A DNA stretch of 64,000 nt from Devosia salina (GTDB taxonomy: Bacteria > Pseudomonadota > Alphaproteobacteria > Rhizobiales > Devosiaceae), in contig NZ_CP080590.1 in NCBI RefSeq assembly GCF_019504385.1, positions 3,649,501-3,713,500 on the forward strand, in the 5' to 3' direction. This document shows, piece after piece, positions 49,981-58,207 of the stretch. Both the position numbers and the translations under genes were made by a program. The notes beneath the pieces were generated by a model, which did no database searches, was not told the DNA's origin, and saw only the letters and a list, made by a program, of their open reading frames with translations. Each line of letters opens with the position of its first letter. Within the stretch, counting starts at the first letter, position 1.

Positions 49981-51267
49981 TTACCCTTCCCGCTTCACCA
50001 CTTCCGGGATCAGTCCCCTGGGCGCGAACCTGAGGGCAATGGTGATCACCAGCCCCAGCACGAAGACGCGCATCTGCGCCGAGCGCGCTTCGATCTCGGG
50101 AATGGCGCCCCAGCCGGCATTGGTCGACCAGTAGCTGACAAAGTCGAACACGGCCTTGGAGAGCGGCTCGGAAATGACCCAGACCAGCCAGAGCAGGATG
50201 GCGCCGAACAGGGCGCCCCAATTATTGCCCGCGCCGCCCACGATCACCATCACCCAGATCAGGAAGGTGTGGTTGATCGGCTGGTAGCTGGAGGGATCGA
50301 AAATCTGCACGAAGCTGACCAGCATGGCTCCGCCAATACCCATCAGCACCGAGCCGAAGACGAAGATTTCGAGCTGCCGCGCAGTGACGTTCTTGCCCAT
50401 GGAGGAAGCCGCGATGTGATTGTCGCGGATGGCGCGCATCATGCGACCCCAGGGACCGGCATAGGCGCGCGATATCAGCCACATGACCACCGCCAGCACC
50501 ACCAGCGCCAGGATCAGATAACCGGCCCGCGCCGCCAGCAGCGAGGACGAGATGTCCATGCCATTGGCCTGGTAATCCTGCGGCAACGGCGTGGGCCAGG
50601 GAATGGGCGAGACGGTGAGCGTGCCGCGGGTGAGCCAATCCATGTTCTTGATCAGCGCGCGGATGATCTCGGAAATGCCGATCGTGGCAATGGCGAGATA
50701 GTCGGTGCGGAGGCCAAGACAGATCTTGCCGATGATATAGGCGATACCGGCCGCCAGCACACCGCCGAACAGCCAGCCCAGAACCGGATGGGCACCCAGC
50801 CCCCCGACCCAGCCGCCACCGGCGCTTTCGATATAGGCCGCTGCCGGATCGAGCTGGCTGCGATAGAGCACATAGGCCACGAACCAGGCGAGCACGATGA
50901 GCGCGCCCTTCCACCTGCCGGTAATGCCCACGCGATGGGCCTGGCGCGCCGCCAGCACGACCAGCGCACCCGCGGCAAAGGCCAGCAGGGCCCGCCCCAG
51001 CATCATCGGGCCATCCGAGCCCCAGAACTCGGGATTGACCGGGTAGGAGATGAAGGTGACGGCCGCGCCACCCACCATGAGGAAGCCCATGATGCCGAAA
51101 TTGAAGAGCCCGCCATAGCCCCACTGGATATTGAGCCCTAGCGCGATCAGCGCATAGGCAGCCGCTTCGACCAGGCGCGAAGAGGTAAAGGGCAGGCCCA
51201 TCACCCAGCCAACGACGAGGATGAGGACGAAAAGCCCGCCGAACAGGGAGAGCGAACGCTGGATCAT
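49981..51267 (-). CDS. livM: Branched-chain amino-acid ABC transporter, permease LivM
   Basis: A 428-residue membrane protein of the LivM type. AAAYALIALGLNIQWGYGGLFNFGIMGFLMVGG is the N-terminal motif and GRMMRAIRDNHIAASSMGKNVTARQLEIFVFG the ATPase contact loop. It is longer than E. coli LivM's core because of a long loop after helix three. It overlaps livH by four bases. It is the last gene of the livG-livF-livH-livM order on the minus strand. Confidence 0.92.
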   Translation of the reverse strand: MIQRSLSLFGGLFVLILVVGWVMGLPFTSSRLVEAAAYALIALGLNIQWGYGGLFNFGIMGFLMVGGAAVTFISYPVNPEFWGSDGPMMLGRALLAFAAGALVVLAARQAHRVGITGRWKGALIVLAWFVAYVLYRSQLDPAAAYIESAGGGWVGGLGAHPVLGWLFGGVLAAGIAYIIGKICLGLRTDYLAIATIGISEIIRALIKNMDWLTRGTLTVSPIPWPTPLPQDYQANGMDISSSLLAARAGYLILALVVLAVVMWLISRAYAGPWGRMMRAIRDNHIAASSMGKNVTARQLEIFVFGSVLMGIGGAMLVSFVQIFDPSSYQPINHTFLIWVMVIVGGAGNNWGALFGAILLWLVWVISEPLSKAVFDFVSYWSTNAGWGAIPEIEARSAQMRVFVLGLVITIALRFAPRGLIPEVVKREG

Positions 51268-52268
51268 GACGAGGCTCCCTTGAAGATACCGGTGGGTCGC
51301 ACCAATAGCGTCACCACCAGGATGACGAAGGCCACGGTGAGCTTGTATTCGGTGGGCACCAGCGCCAGGGTCGAGGGCAATTGCAGCCAGTCGGGCAGCA
51401 CCGCATTGAGCGGCCGGAACAGCATGGTCCAGTTGAACACTGCCAGTGTTTCGGCAAAACCGATCAGCAGCCCGCCGGCAATGGCGCCATAGGCCTGGCC
51501 GAGGCCACCGACAATGGCGGCGGCAAAGATGGGCAGGATGATGTTGAACGCCAGGTCAGGCTTCAGCGTCACGTCGAGCGCCAGCATGGTGCCGGCCATG
51601 CAGGCCAGCGCCCCGGCGATGACCCAGGTCACCCGCACCACCAGCGCGGTATTGATGCCCGAAACCTGCGCCAGGTCGGCATTGTCGGCCATGGCGCGCA
51701 TGGCCTTGCCCAGCCGCGAGCGGGTGAGGAAGAAATGCAGCGCGATGACCGAAACCAGGGTGACGAGGATCATCAGCACCTGCGGCTCGGTGATCACCAG
51801 CGGGCGCGTGGAGCCGATGGCCGAGGTGTCGATGCGGAAGATTTCCTTGGGCTCGTTCTCGAAGAAGGAATAGGAGCCGGCCCCGAAGAACAGGCGGATA
51901 AGTCCCTGCACCATCAGCGTGACGCCGATCGAGGCAATGAGCAGCGTCACCGGCTTGGCCCCGCGCTTCCTGAGCGGCGCATAAAAGCCCTTGTCGATGC
52001 CCAGCGCCAGAATGGCCGCCAGCACCATGGCAATGGGCAGCACCACGAAGCCGGTGGGAATGGGCGTGACAATGCCCCAGGCGGCAAAGGCCGAGGCCAG
52101 GAGAAAGGCGATGAACGCGCCGCCCGTCATCAGCTCGGAATGGGCAAAGTGGGCAAAGCGCAATATGCCGAAGATCAGCGTGATGCCGATGGCCCCCAGC
52201 GCATAGATGCAGCCCAGCACGAGGCCGGAGATGATCACCTGATTGATGAAGAAGATGATTTCGGTCAC
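51264..52268 (-). CDS. livH: Branched-chain amino-acid ABC transporter, permease LivH
   Basis: A 334-residue permease. QVIISGLVLGCIYALGAIGITLIFGILRFAHFAHSELM is the LivH signature and MRAMADNADLAQVSGIN the ATPase contact loop. It has a few insertions, such as SYSFFENEPKEIFRID, in an extracytoplasmic loop. It overlaps livM by four bases and follows livF by three bases. Substrate choice depends on the binding protein. Confidence 0.93.
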   Translation of the reverse strand: MTEIIFFINQVIISGLVLGCIYALGAIGITLIFGILRFAHFAHSELMTGGAFIAFLLASAFAAWGIVTPIPTGFVVLPIAMVLAAILALGIDKGFYAPLRKRGAKPVTLLIASIGVTLMVQGLIRLFFGAGSYSFFENEPKEIFRIDTSAIGSTRPLVITEPQVLMILVTLVSVIALHFFLTRSRLGKAMRAMADNADLAQVSGINTALVVRVTWVIAGALACMAGTMLALDVTLKPDLAFNIILPIFAAAIVGGLGQAYGAIAGGLLIGFAETLAVFNWTMLFRPLNAVLPDWLQLPSTLALVPTEYKLTVAFVILVVTLLVRPTGIFKGASS

Positions 52269-52271
52269 GGC

Positions 52272-52976
52272 TCAGCCCCCGAGGAACGACTTGGCGACTT
52301 CAGGATCGGCGATCAGCTCCGCCCCGGTGCCGGTATAGCGGTTCTGCCCGCCCGCAAGGACAAAGCCCTTGGTGGCGAAAGCCAGCGCCTGGCGCGCATT
52401 CTGCTCCACCATGAGGATGCCCACGCCTTCCTTGTTGACGCGCTGGATGGTCTCGAAAATCTCGATGACATAGCGCGGCGAAAGGCCCGCCGAGGGCTCG
52501 TCGAGCATCAAAAGGCTCGGCTTGCTCATCAGCGCCCGGCCCATGGCCACCATCTGCCGCTGCCCGCCCGAGAGCTCGCCCGCCGGCTGACGGCGCTTTT
52601 CGGCCAGCACCGGAAACATTTCATAGACCCAGTTCATGGTGCCGTGAAAATCGTCCTGGCGGGTGAAGGCCCCCATTTCGAGGTTTTCTTCCACACTCAT
52701 CGAGGTGAAGACGTTCTTTTCCTGCGGGACGAAGGAAAGGCCCTTGGGGACGAGCTTGTCGGGCAGCGAATTGGCGATGTTCTCACCGCCGAAATCGATG
52801 GTCCCGCCGGTGACCTTCAACAGCCCGAAAATGGCCTTGAGCGTGGTCGACTTGCCCGCCCCGTTGGGGCCCACGATAACGCCGATATCGCTCTTCTCGA
52901 TGGCCATGTTGACGCCGTTGAGGATCGGAGCGCCGCCATAGCCGCCCACGACGTGTTTCAGTTCGATCAGGGGCAT
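52272..52976 (-). CDS. livF: Branched-chain amino-acid ABC transporter, ATPase LivF
   Basis: A 234-residue LivF-type ATPase. GPNGAGKSTTLKAIFGLL is the Walker A, LSGGQRQMVAMGRALMSKPSLLMLDEPSAGLSP the signature and Walker B. MPLIELKHVVGGYGG at the start is the standard N-terminus, so the ATG at 52976 was chosen. Between it and livG lies a short stretch that resembles part of the mosaic repeats of this order. Confidence 0.93.
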   Translation of the reverse strand: MPLIELKHVVGGYGGAPILNGVNMAIEKSDIGVIVGPNGAGKSTTLKAIFGLLKVTGGTIDFGGENIANSLPDKLVPKGLSFVPQEKNVFTSMSVEENLEMGAFTRQDDFHGTMNWVYEMFPVLAEKRRQPAGELSGGQRQMVAMGRALMSKPSLLMLDEPSAGLSPRYVIEIFETIQRVNKEGVGILMVEQNARQALAFATKGFVLAGGQNRYTGTGAELIADPEVAKSFLGG

Positions 52977-52984
52977 TAACGGGT

Positions 52985-53025
52985 CTCCCCGAACAGTGGG
53001 AACCGGTTTTCGGATGGGAAGACGC
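52985..53025. repeat. Possible fragment of a mosaic palindromic repeat
   Basis: The 52 bases between the livG and livF coding regions contain CAGTGGGAACCGGTTTTCGG followed by a G-rich and GCGC-rich stretch. From memory this core is common in intergenic mosaic repeats of rhizobia. No second arm is visible, so this would be a truncated copy. It is recorded with low confidence. Confidence 0.35.
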
Positions 53026-53028
53026 GCA

Positions 53029-53814
53029 TCAGGAATTGGCCTCCACCGGCGTGCCGAAATAGGCCTCGACAATGGCCGGGTTGGCGCGAATTTCGGCCAT
53101 GGGGCCTTCGGCGATCTTCTCGCCCTGCGCCATGACGATTACCGGATCGCAGAGACGGCCGATCAGGTCCATGTCATGCTCGATGACAAAGAAGGTGTAT
53201 CCCAGCTCGCGGTTCATGCGTTCGATATTGGAGGCCAGGTCGTTGAGTAGGGTCTTGTTGACGCCCGCCGCCACCTCGTCGAGCAGCACCACCTTGGCAT
53301 CGACCATCATGGTGCGCCCCAGCTCGAGCAGCTTCTTCTGCCCGCCCGACAGATTGCCCGCCAGTTCATCGCGCACATGGCCGAGCTTGAGGAAATCGAT
53401 GACGTCGAGGGCCTTCTTGCGCACCTCGGTCTCGCGGCTCTTCACCAGGCCCGGCCGGAACCACACATCGACCAGATGCTCGCCGGGCTGGTCGCCCGGC
53501 ACCATCATCAGGTTTTCCAGCGCCGTCATCTGGCTGAACTCATGCGCAATCTGGAAGGTGCGCAGCATGCCGATGCCGAACAGCTGGTGCGGCGGCAGGC
53601 CGGTGACATCGGCGCCGTCGAAGATCACCTGACCTTCATCGGGCACGATATTGCCGGCCACCATGTTGAACAGGGTCGACTTGCCCGCGCCATTGGGGCC
53701 GATCAGCCCGGTGATCGAGCCGCGCTGGACCGAGAGCGAGCAATTGTTGACGGCGGTGAGCCCGCCAAAGCGTTTCGAGACGTTGCGAACGTCTATGACC
53801 AAGTCGGAGGACAA
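53029..53814 (-). CDS. livG: Branched-chain amino-acid ABC transporter, ATPase LivG
   Basis: A 261-residue LivG-type ATPase. VSKRFGGLTAVNNCSLSVQRG starts the domain; GPNGAGKSTLFNMVAGNI is the Walker A, LSGGQKKLLELGRTMMVDAKVVLLDEVAAGVN the signature and Walker B, and FVIEHDMDLIGRLCDPVIVMAQG the C-terminal region with the switch histidine. It is the first gene of the liv operon. In place of the usual DEP it has DEVAAGVN, which is common among LivG proteins. Confidence 0.93.
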   Translation of the reverse strand: MSSDLVIDVRNVSKRFGGLTAVNNCSLSVQRGSITGLIGPNGAGKSTLFNMVAGNIVPDEGQVIFDGADVTGLPPHQLFGIGMLRTFQIAHEFSQMTALENLMMVPGDQPGEHLVDVWFRPGLVKSRETEVRKKALDVIDFLKLGHVRDELAGNLSGGQKKLLELGRTMMVDAKVVLLDEVAAGVNKTLLNDLASNIERMNRELGYTFFVIEHDMDLIGRLCDPVIVMAQGEKIAEGPMAEIRANPAIVEAYFGTPVEANS

Positions 53815-53921
53815 GTTGTCAGAAGCCCCGGTTTCCTGAATGCCTGCATGCCCGGTTCAATCCGGGCGATTTTGGGGCATCTGCTCACAAGACTAACAAG
53901 CGGTCAACCGCCGGGCCGCCC

Positions 53922-54284
53922 TCAGATCGCCGCCAGCACGGCGTCTGCTGTGGATTTGTTGTTGGCCAGCGGCACATCGTAGAGCGTGGCGAGGCGCGTC
54001 AGTGCCTTGACGTCCACATCATGCGGCTGGGCCGAGAGCGGATCGATGAAGAAGATGAGGACGTCCAGCCGTCCCTCGGCGATCATGGCGCCCAATTGCT
54101 GATCCCCGCCCAGCGGCCCGCTCTTGAGCAGATGCACATCGAGCCCCGTCGCCGCCGTCACCCGGCTGCCGGTCGTGCCCGTGCCCCAGAGTTCGTGCTG
54201 GCGCAGCTTGTCCTTGTTCGTGTCCGCCCACCGGCAGAGATCATCCTTCTTGTCGTCATGGGCCACAAGACCGATCCGCGCCAT
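53922..54284 (-). CDS. mgsA: Methylglyoxal synthase
   Basis: A 120-residue enzyme. IGLVAHDDKKDDLCRWA, LWGTGTTGSRVTAATGLDV and SGPLGGDQQLGAMIAEGRLDVLIFFIDPL contain the catalytic aspartates and the phosphate-binding residues of the MgsA fold. It converts dihydroxyacetone phosphate into methylglyoxal when phosphate is short. The glyoxalase II gene gloB of this window can finish the detoxification. It lies upstream of the liv operon with about 100 bases between. Confidence 0.94.
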   Translation of the reverse strand: MARIGLVAHDDKKDDLCRWADTNKDKLRQHELWGTGTTGSRVTAATGLDVHLLKSGPLGGDQQLGAMIAEGRLDVLIFFIDPLSAQPHDVDVKALTRLATLYDVPLANNKSTADAVLAAI

Positions 54285-54361
54285 GCTTCGCCTCCAGTGC
54301 TGGTCGGCGCTTTCTTGCCTTCATGGCGCCAAAAGGGCAATGGGCCATAATCCGGCAATGG

Positions 54362-55903
54362 TCAGAGGACATGCCAGTGGGCAGCGAGCGCGGCATTGTC
54401 CGGCGCCGGAAAGGTTTCGGATGCGCCACCCGGCCCGCTTTGCCCATCGAGCACCTTCGCCAGGTTCAAGAGGGCTCCCGCACCCTCCAGGGCCGTCTCT
54501 ATGGCCAGCTTCGCTTCCATTGTTCTTTGCCGGTCCGCCGCCAGCGCAGTCTCGAGCTGCTGCGCCAGCATAGCCCCCTCATCCAAAGCCGCATGGCGTT
54601 GGGCGTCGCCGGCCCCTTCCGCCACCAGCACGGCGCGATGCGCCTCCAGATCATCGCAGAGCCGTTGCACAAGCCCGGCGACATCGGCCAGACCATGTTG
54701 GGCATCGGTCGCGGCCCGCAGGGTCGCGGCGTGATTGACGCGCAATTGCGCGGCAAGCTGGGCAAGGCCCGCAGCGAGGGTGCGCATGTCACCTTCCAAT
54801 CGCTCGTCCGGCCCCGGCTGGCTCGGCGGCCCGGCAAGGCGCGAGGCCAGGAGGCCGGCCGCCAGGCCCAGGGCATCGGCCTGCTCGCTCAGCATCGCCT
54901 GCTGGTCGCTGCCGTGCGCGTCCGCCAGGGCGCCACGAACCGCCTCGACCGCGCCACCGACCTTGCGGCACCGACGCTGCAACGTCCGTGCCTGTCCGCT
55001 GGCAGTACTGCGCTTGAGGGGCAATGACGGATGCTCGCCCTGCGGCGCCAATATCGCCGTCAGCGCCGCCGCCTTGTCCACCCACGCCACGCGTCCGGCC
55101 ACCAATTCCCGTCCGCCGTCGAGCACCTGGCGAGCGAGGGTTTCGACCGACCGGCCCGCGACCTCGAGGTCGGAGACCAATCCGATCATCCGGTCCGCCA
55201 GTTTTTCGGCCCCGGCATAAAGCGGCGCCAATTCGGGTGATGGTGCCTCCCCGAGAGCGGGATGCAACTGCCCCTCTGCCGCCCGTTCCAGCATCTGCCC
55301 GGCCTGTTCGGCCATGCGGTGCAGCCTGGCCCGCTGGCTGGTCGCTTCGTCCTGGGCGTCCAGGCGCAGCCGCTCGGCATAGCCGGCCATGGTAAGGTCG
55401 AGGTCGAGCAGCGCCGCGCTGACCAGGGCCGCGAGCCCATCGGCCGTGACTTCGGCAGCCTTGAGGACCACGGCCGGGTCCGGAGCCCCCAGCAGCGCCA
55501 ATGGCCCGCGGCGCGGCTGCACCGCCTCCGCCAGAACGTCCCGCATCACGCCCTTGAGCACGGCATCGAGGATGATGGCATAGCTCCCGATATGCCAGCG
55601 CGGATCGACGCCGATCCGGGCATGGCGCTGGCCTGTGCGCTGCGCGGCATCGGCAAAGGCGGCATCGACCTGCCCGGCCACCAGGGCGCGCCAGTGCGCC
55701 GCGGGTCCGGCGCCGCTTCCCTCCACGCGTTCCCGGCCAAAGAGAAAACGCGCCGCGCTTGGCGTTGCGGCGGCCTGCGCGTGAAAGCGCTCCAGCGCCC
55801 GTTCGAGGTGATCGGCCGCCCGTCCGGCAATGGGCGCGAGCCGCACCTCGACGCCTTCGCCGAGCCCGATGAAGTCGAGCCTTTGCTGAAGTATGTCCGG
55901 CAT
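54362..55903 (-). CDS. Globin-coupled sensor with a degenerate chemoreceptor-like C-terminus
   Basis: A 513-residue protein. Residues 1-170 form a protoglobin domain with RLDFIGLGEG, His94 in GQRHARIGVDPRWHIGSY as likely proximal haem ligand. The rest is long, helical and rich in alanine and leucine, as in the MCP signalling domain, but the tip motif (QTNLLALNA and the VVAVEVRRLA block) that its three complete neighbours share is absent. It ends in AALAAHWHVL where the neighbour ends in TALASDWEAF, so it descends from a full receptor. It probably still binds haem and oxygen or NO but cannot signal through CheA/CheW. Confidence 0.78.
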   Translation of the reverse strand: MPDILQQRLDFIGLGEGVEVRLAPIAGRAADHLERALERFHAQAAATPSAARFLFGRERVEGSGAGPAAHWRALVAGQVDAAFADAAQRTGQRHARIGVDPRWHIGSYAIILDAVLKGVMRDVLAEAVQPRRGPLALLGAPDPAVVLKAAEVTADGLAALVSAALLDLDLTMAGYAERLRLDAQDEATSQRARLHRMAEQAGQMLERAAEGQLHPALGEAPSPELAPLYAGAEKLADRMIGLVSDLEVAGRSVETLARQVLDGGRELVAGRVAWVDKAAALTAILAPQGEHPSLPLKRSTASGQARTLQRRCRKVGGAVEAVRGALADAHGSDQQAMLSEQADALGLAAGLLASRLAGPPSQPGPDERLEGDMRTLAAGLAQLAAQLRVNHAATLRAATDAQHGLADVAGLVQRLCDDLEAHRAVLVAEGAGDAQRHAALDEGAMLAQQLETALAADRQRTMEAKLAIETALEGAGALLNLAKVLDGQSGPGGASETFPAPDNAALAAHWHVL

Positions 55904-55980
55904 GGTGACCCCTCAAAGATGCGCCCTGTTCTCAAGGTCAATCAGAGCGCTTCGGGGTAAACACTATGGTTAACAAATCC

Positions 55981-56379
55981 CTATCGGCTTTTACGTAGGC
56001 CCGGCCCGGACCCGAGCGCGATTGCCTCCGCCACCAGCATGGCGATCCCCGCCTCGGGCAGAGGAGCGCCTGGATAAAGGCGCATGAAACGGCCCTTCTT
56101 GAGGTGCTCGCCCTGCAACAGGCCCTCGGGGTCTTCCAGCATCCGGCCCCGTTCGAAATAGACCGCGACGCGGTCCTCATAGGGGAACACCGCGCAGACC
56201 AGTCCCGCCCGCCCATGCCGGAAATTGACCGAGCGCCAGCCGAACTTGACGCTGCCATCCAGGCCCGGCGTCGCGGCAAGCAGGGAGACGACCGATCTGC
56301 AGAGCTCGCCGATCGCCTCGGGCAAGGGCGCCAGCAGCCGATCGAGCCCGTCCATCGTGATCCGTTCGGGACCCTGCAT
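55981..56379 (-). CDS. DUF1801-type protein between two globin sensors
   Basis: A 132-residue protein. ITMDGLDRLLAPLPEAIGELCRSVVSLL and VKFGWRSVNFRHGRAGLVCAVFPYEDRVAVYFERG show the DUF1801 core, which ends in a basic LRKSR. The ATG at 56379 follows a GGAGAT. It sits between the degenerate and the intact globin-coupled genes on the same strand, 77 bases from the former and 85 from the latter. A functional link with oxygen sensing is possible but unsupported. Confidence 0.72.
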   Translation of the reverse strand: MQGPERITMDGLDRLLAPLPEAIGELCRSVVSLLAATPGLDGSVKFGWRSVNFRHGRAGLVCAVFPYEDRVAVYFERGRMLEDPEGLLQGEHLKKGRFMRLYPGAPLPEAGIAMLVAEAIALGSGPGLRKSR

Positions 56380-56464
56380 GACATCTCCAGAAGCCAGGGC
56401 GCGCCGGCCGCGCCGCAGCACCCTTCTGGAACGACGCCCTGACAATCCGCGTCAGCAGGACCGG

Positions 56465-58066
56465 CTAGAAGGCTTCCCAGTCGCTGGCGAGCGCCGTATT
56501 GCCGATACTGCGCGGGGCCGGTCTGGGCTTGGCCGGTGGCGCCTGTCGTTTGGGTGCCGGTGCCGCGTTCTGCGAGACACGGAACACCTCGACAATACGG
56601 TCCAGCTCCCCGGCCTGGGCCTCTGTCTGCTCGATGGCGGCATTGGTCTCTTCCACCAGCGCTGCATTGTGCTGGGTCATCTCGTCCATCTGCCGGACGG
56701 CCACCGTCACCTCCTCGAGGGACGCCGACTGCTCGCCATTGGCCTGCGCAATGGTGTCGATGAGGCTGGCGCTTTCTTCGGCGCCGGTCTGGATATCATG
56801 GAGGGTCTCGGCTGCGCGCGCCACCAATTGCGTGCCGTTGCGCACCTCGGCAGCGCTGGCGTCGATCAGTTGCTTCACCTCGGCCGAGGCGTTGGCCGCG
56901 CTCTGCGCCAGGCGCCGCACCTCCACCGCCACCACGGCAAAGCCCTTGCCCGCCTCTCCGGCGCGCGCCGCTTCCACCGAGGCATTGAGGGCCAGGAGGT
57001 TGGTCTGGAAGGCGATATCGTCGATCAGCCCGATAATATTGGAGATCTTGGCCGAGGAACTTTCGATGGCCGTCATGGCCTCGGTCGCCTCGCCCATGAC
57101 CGTCTCGCTGTCCCGCGCATTGCCGGCCAGCTTGCGCGCCGTATTGCTGGCGGTCACGGCGCGCTTGGCATTGTCCAGCACGGCCGAGGACAATTGCTCG
57201 ATCGAGGCCGTGGTCTCTTCGATCGTGGCTGCCTGGCGTGTGGTTCGGTCGGCCAGGTCATTGGCGCCCGAGAGGATTTCGCCGGTGGCGGTCTTGAGCG
57301 AACGCGATGTGCTCTGCAACTGGCCGACAATCTCGGCGAGCCGCTCGGCCACACTATTGGTATCGTCCTTGATCTGGTCGAATTCGGGTTCGAGCGCTTC
57401 GGTCACCCGGCAGGTCAGGTCCCCCGCAGCCACTTTCCTGAGCACCGCGCCGGTGGCTGCGACCGCTTTCTCGATCTTGGCCTGGGCCGCCTGTTCGGCG
57501 TCATGGGCGTCGGCCGTCAGCTTTTCGAAATAGGCCGTGACACCGATATCGACATCCACCAGCATGGCCTTGAGCACCGCGACCAGGACGCCGGCCATGG
57601 CATCGGCGTCAGCCAGCACCGCTTCGGATGAACGCGGGGCCGGACGCCCGAAACGCTTCTTCTCCGGGCGCAGCGCCTCGGCCATCATGTCGTGCACCAG
57701 GCCGCGAATAATGGTGTCGATGATGACGCCATAGCCCCCGATATGCCAACGCGGTTCCAGCCCGATCTTGGCATGGCGCAGGCCCACCCGGCTGCTGGCT
57801 TCGAGATAAGCGTCGTCGAACTGGCCCGACGCGATCGCATGCCAATGGCCGACCTGCTTGGACTTGGCGCGGTCCATCTGCGGCTTGCCGTCGAAGAATC
57901 TGGACACCGCCGGCACCGTGCCGATCAGCGCATAGAACCGCTCCAGCGCCGGCACCAGATGTGCTTCGATGGCCGGGCCGGCCTGCTTGAGCTGATCGAG
58001 GGCGGCTTGATCAAGCCCGATGAAATCCAGTCGGGTCTTGAGAGTATCGGAGAGATCGGGAGACAT
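56465..58066 (-). CDS. Globin-coupled methyl-accepting chemotaxis protein
   Basis: A soluble receptor of 533 residues. The N-terminal protoglobin (residues 10-180) has RLDFIGLDQAALDQLKQAG and His98 in GLRHAKIGLEPRWHIGGYG as proximal haem ligand. A HAMP-like helix with VLRKVAAGDLTCRV follows, then the MCP signalling domain with AFQTNLLALNASVEAARAGE and KGFAVVAVEVRRLA. It ends in SDWEAF, a CheR/CheB docking pentapeptide. Expected role: aerotaxis. Start at MSPDLS was chosen by comparison with the neighbour; an ATG at 58105 is an alternative. Confidence 0.9.
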   Translation of the reverse strand: MSPDLSDTLKTRLDFIGLDQAALDQLKQAGPAIEAHLVPALERFYALIGTVPAVSRFFDGKPQMDRAKSKQVGHWHAIASGQFDDAYLEASSRVGLRHAKIGLEPRWHIGGYGVIIDTIIRGLVHDMMAEALRPEKKRFGRPAPRSSEAVLADADAMAGVLVAVLKAMLVDVDIGVTAYFEKLTADAHDAEQAAQAKIEKAVAATGAVLRKVAAGDLTCRVTEALEPEFDQIKDDTNSVAERLAEIVGQLQSTSRSLKTATGEILSGANDLADRTTRQAATIEETTASIEQLSSAVLDNAKRAVTASNTARKLAGNARDSETVMGEATEAMTAIESSSAKISNIIGLIDDIAFQTNLLALNASVEAARAGEAGKGFAVVAVEVRRLAQSAANASAEVKQLIDASAAEVRNGTQLVARAAETLHDIQTGAEESASLIDTIAQANGEQSASLEEVTVAVRQMDEMTQHNAALVEETNAAIEQTEAQAGELDRIVEVFRVSQNAAPAPKRQAPPAKPRPAPRSIGNTALASDWEAF

Positions 58067-58207
58067 GTTGAGGGCCTGCTTTAACGCTGTTCCAGTCCCT
58101 TGCATCGAACAAGACTCCCAAATCTTGACCTCGATCAAGGCACTGTAATTTAACAGTTTTAGGTAAATTGCCGGTAAATACATTCCATCCCGGAATGAAT
58201 TATCCGC

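Noticed and set aside
53850..53867. Hairpin GCCCGG and CCGGGC between mgsA and livG as a terminator of mgsA
   Set aside because: The stem is only six pairs and is not followed by a T-run on the minus strand; too weak to list as a terminator.
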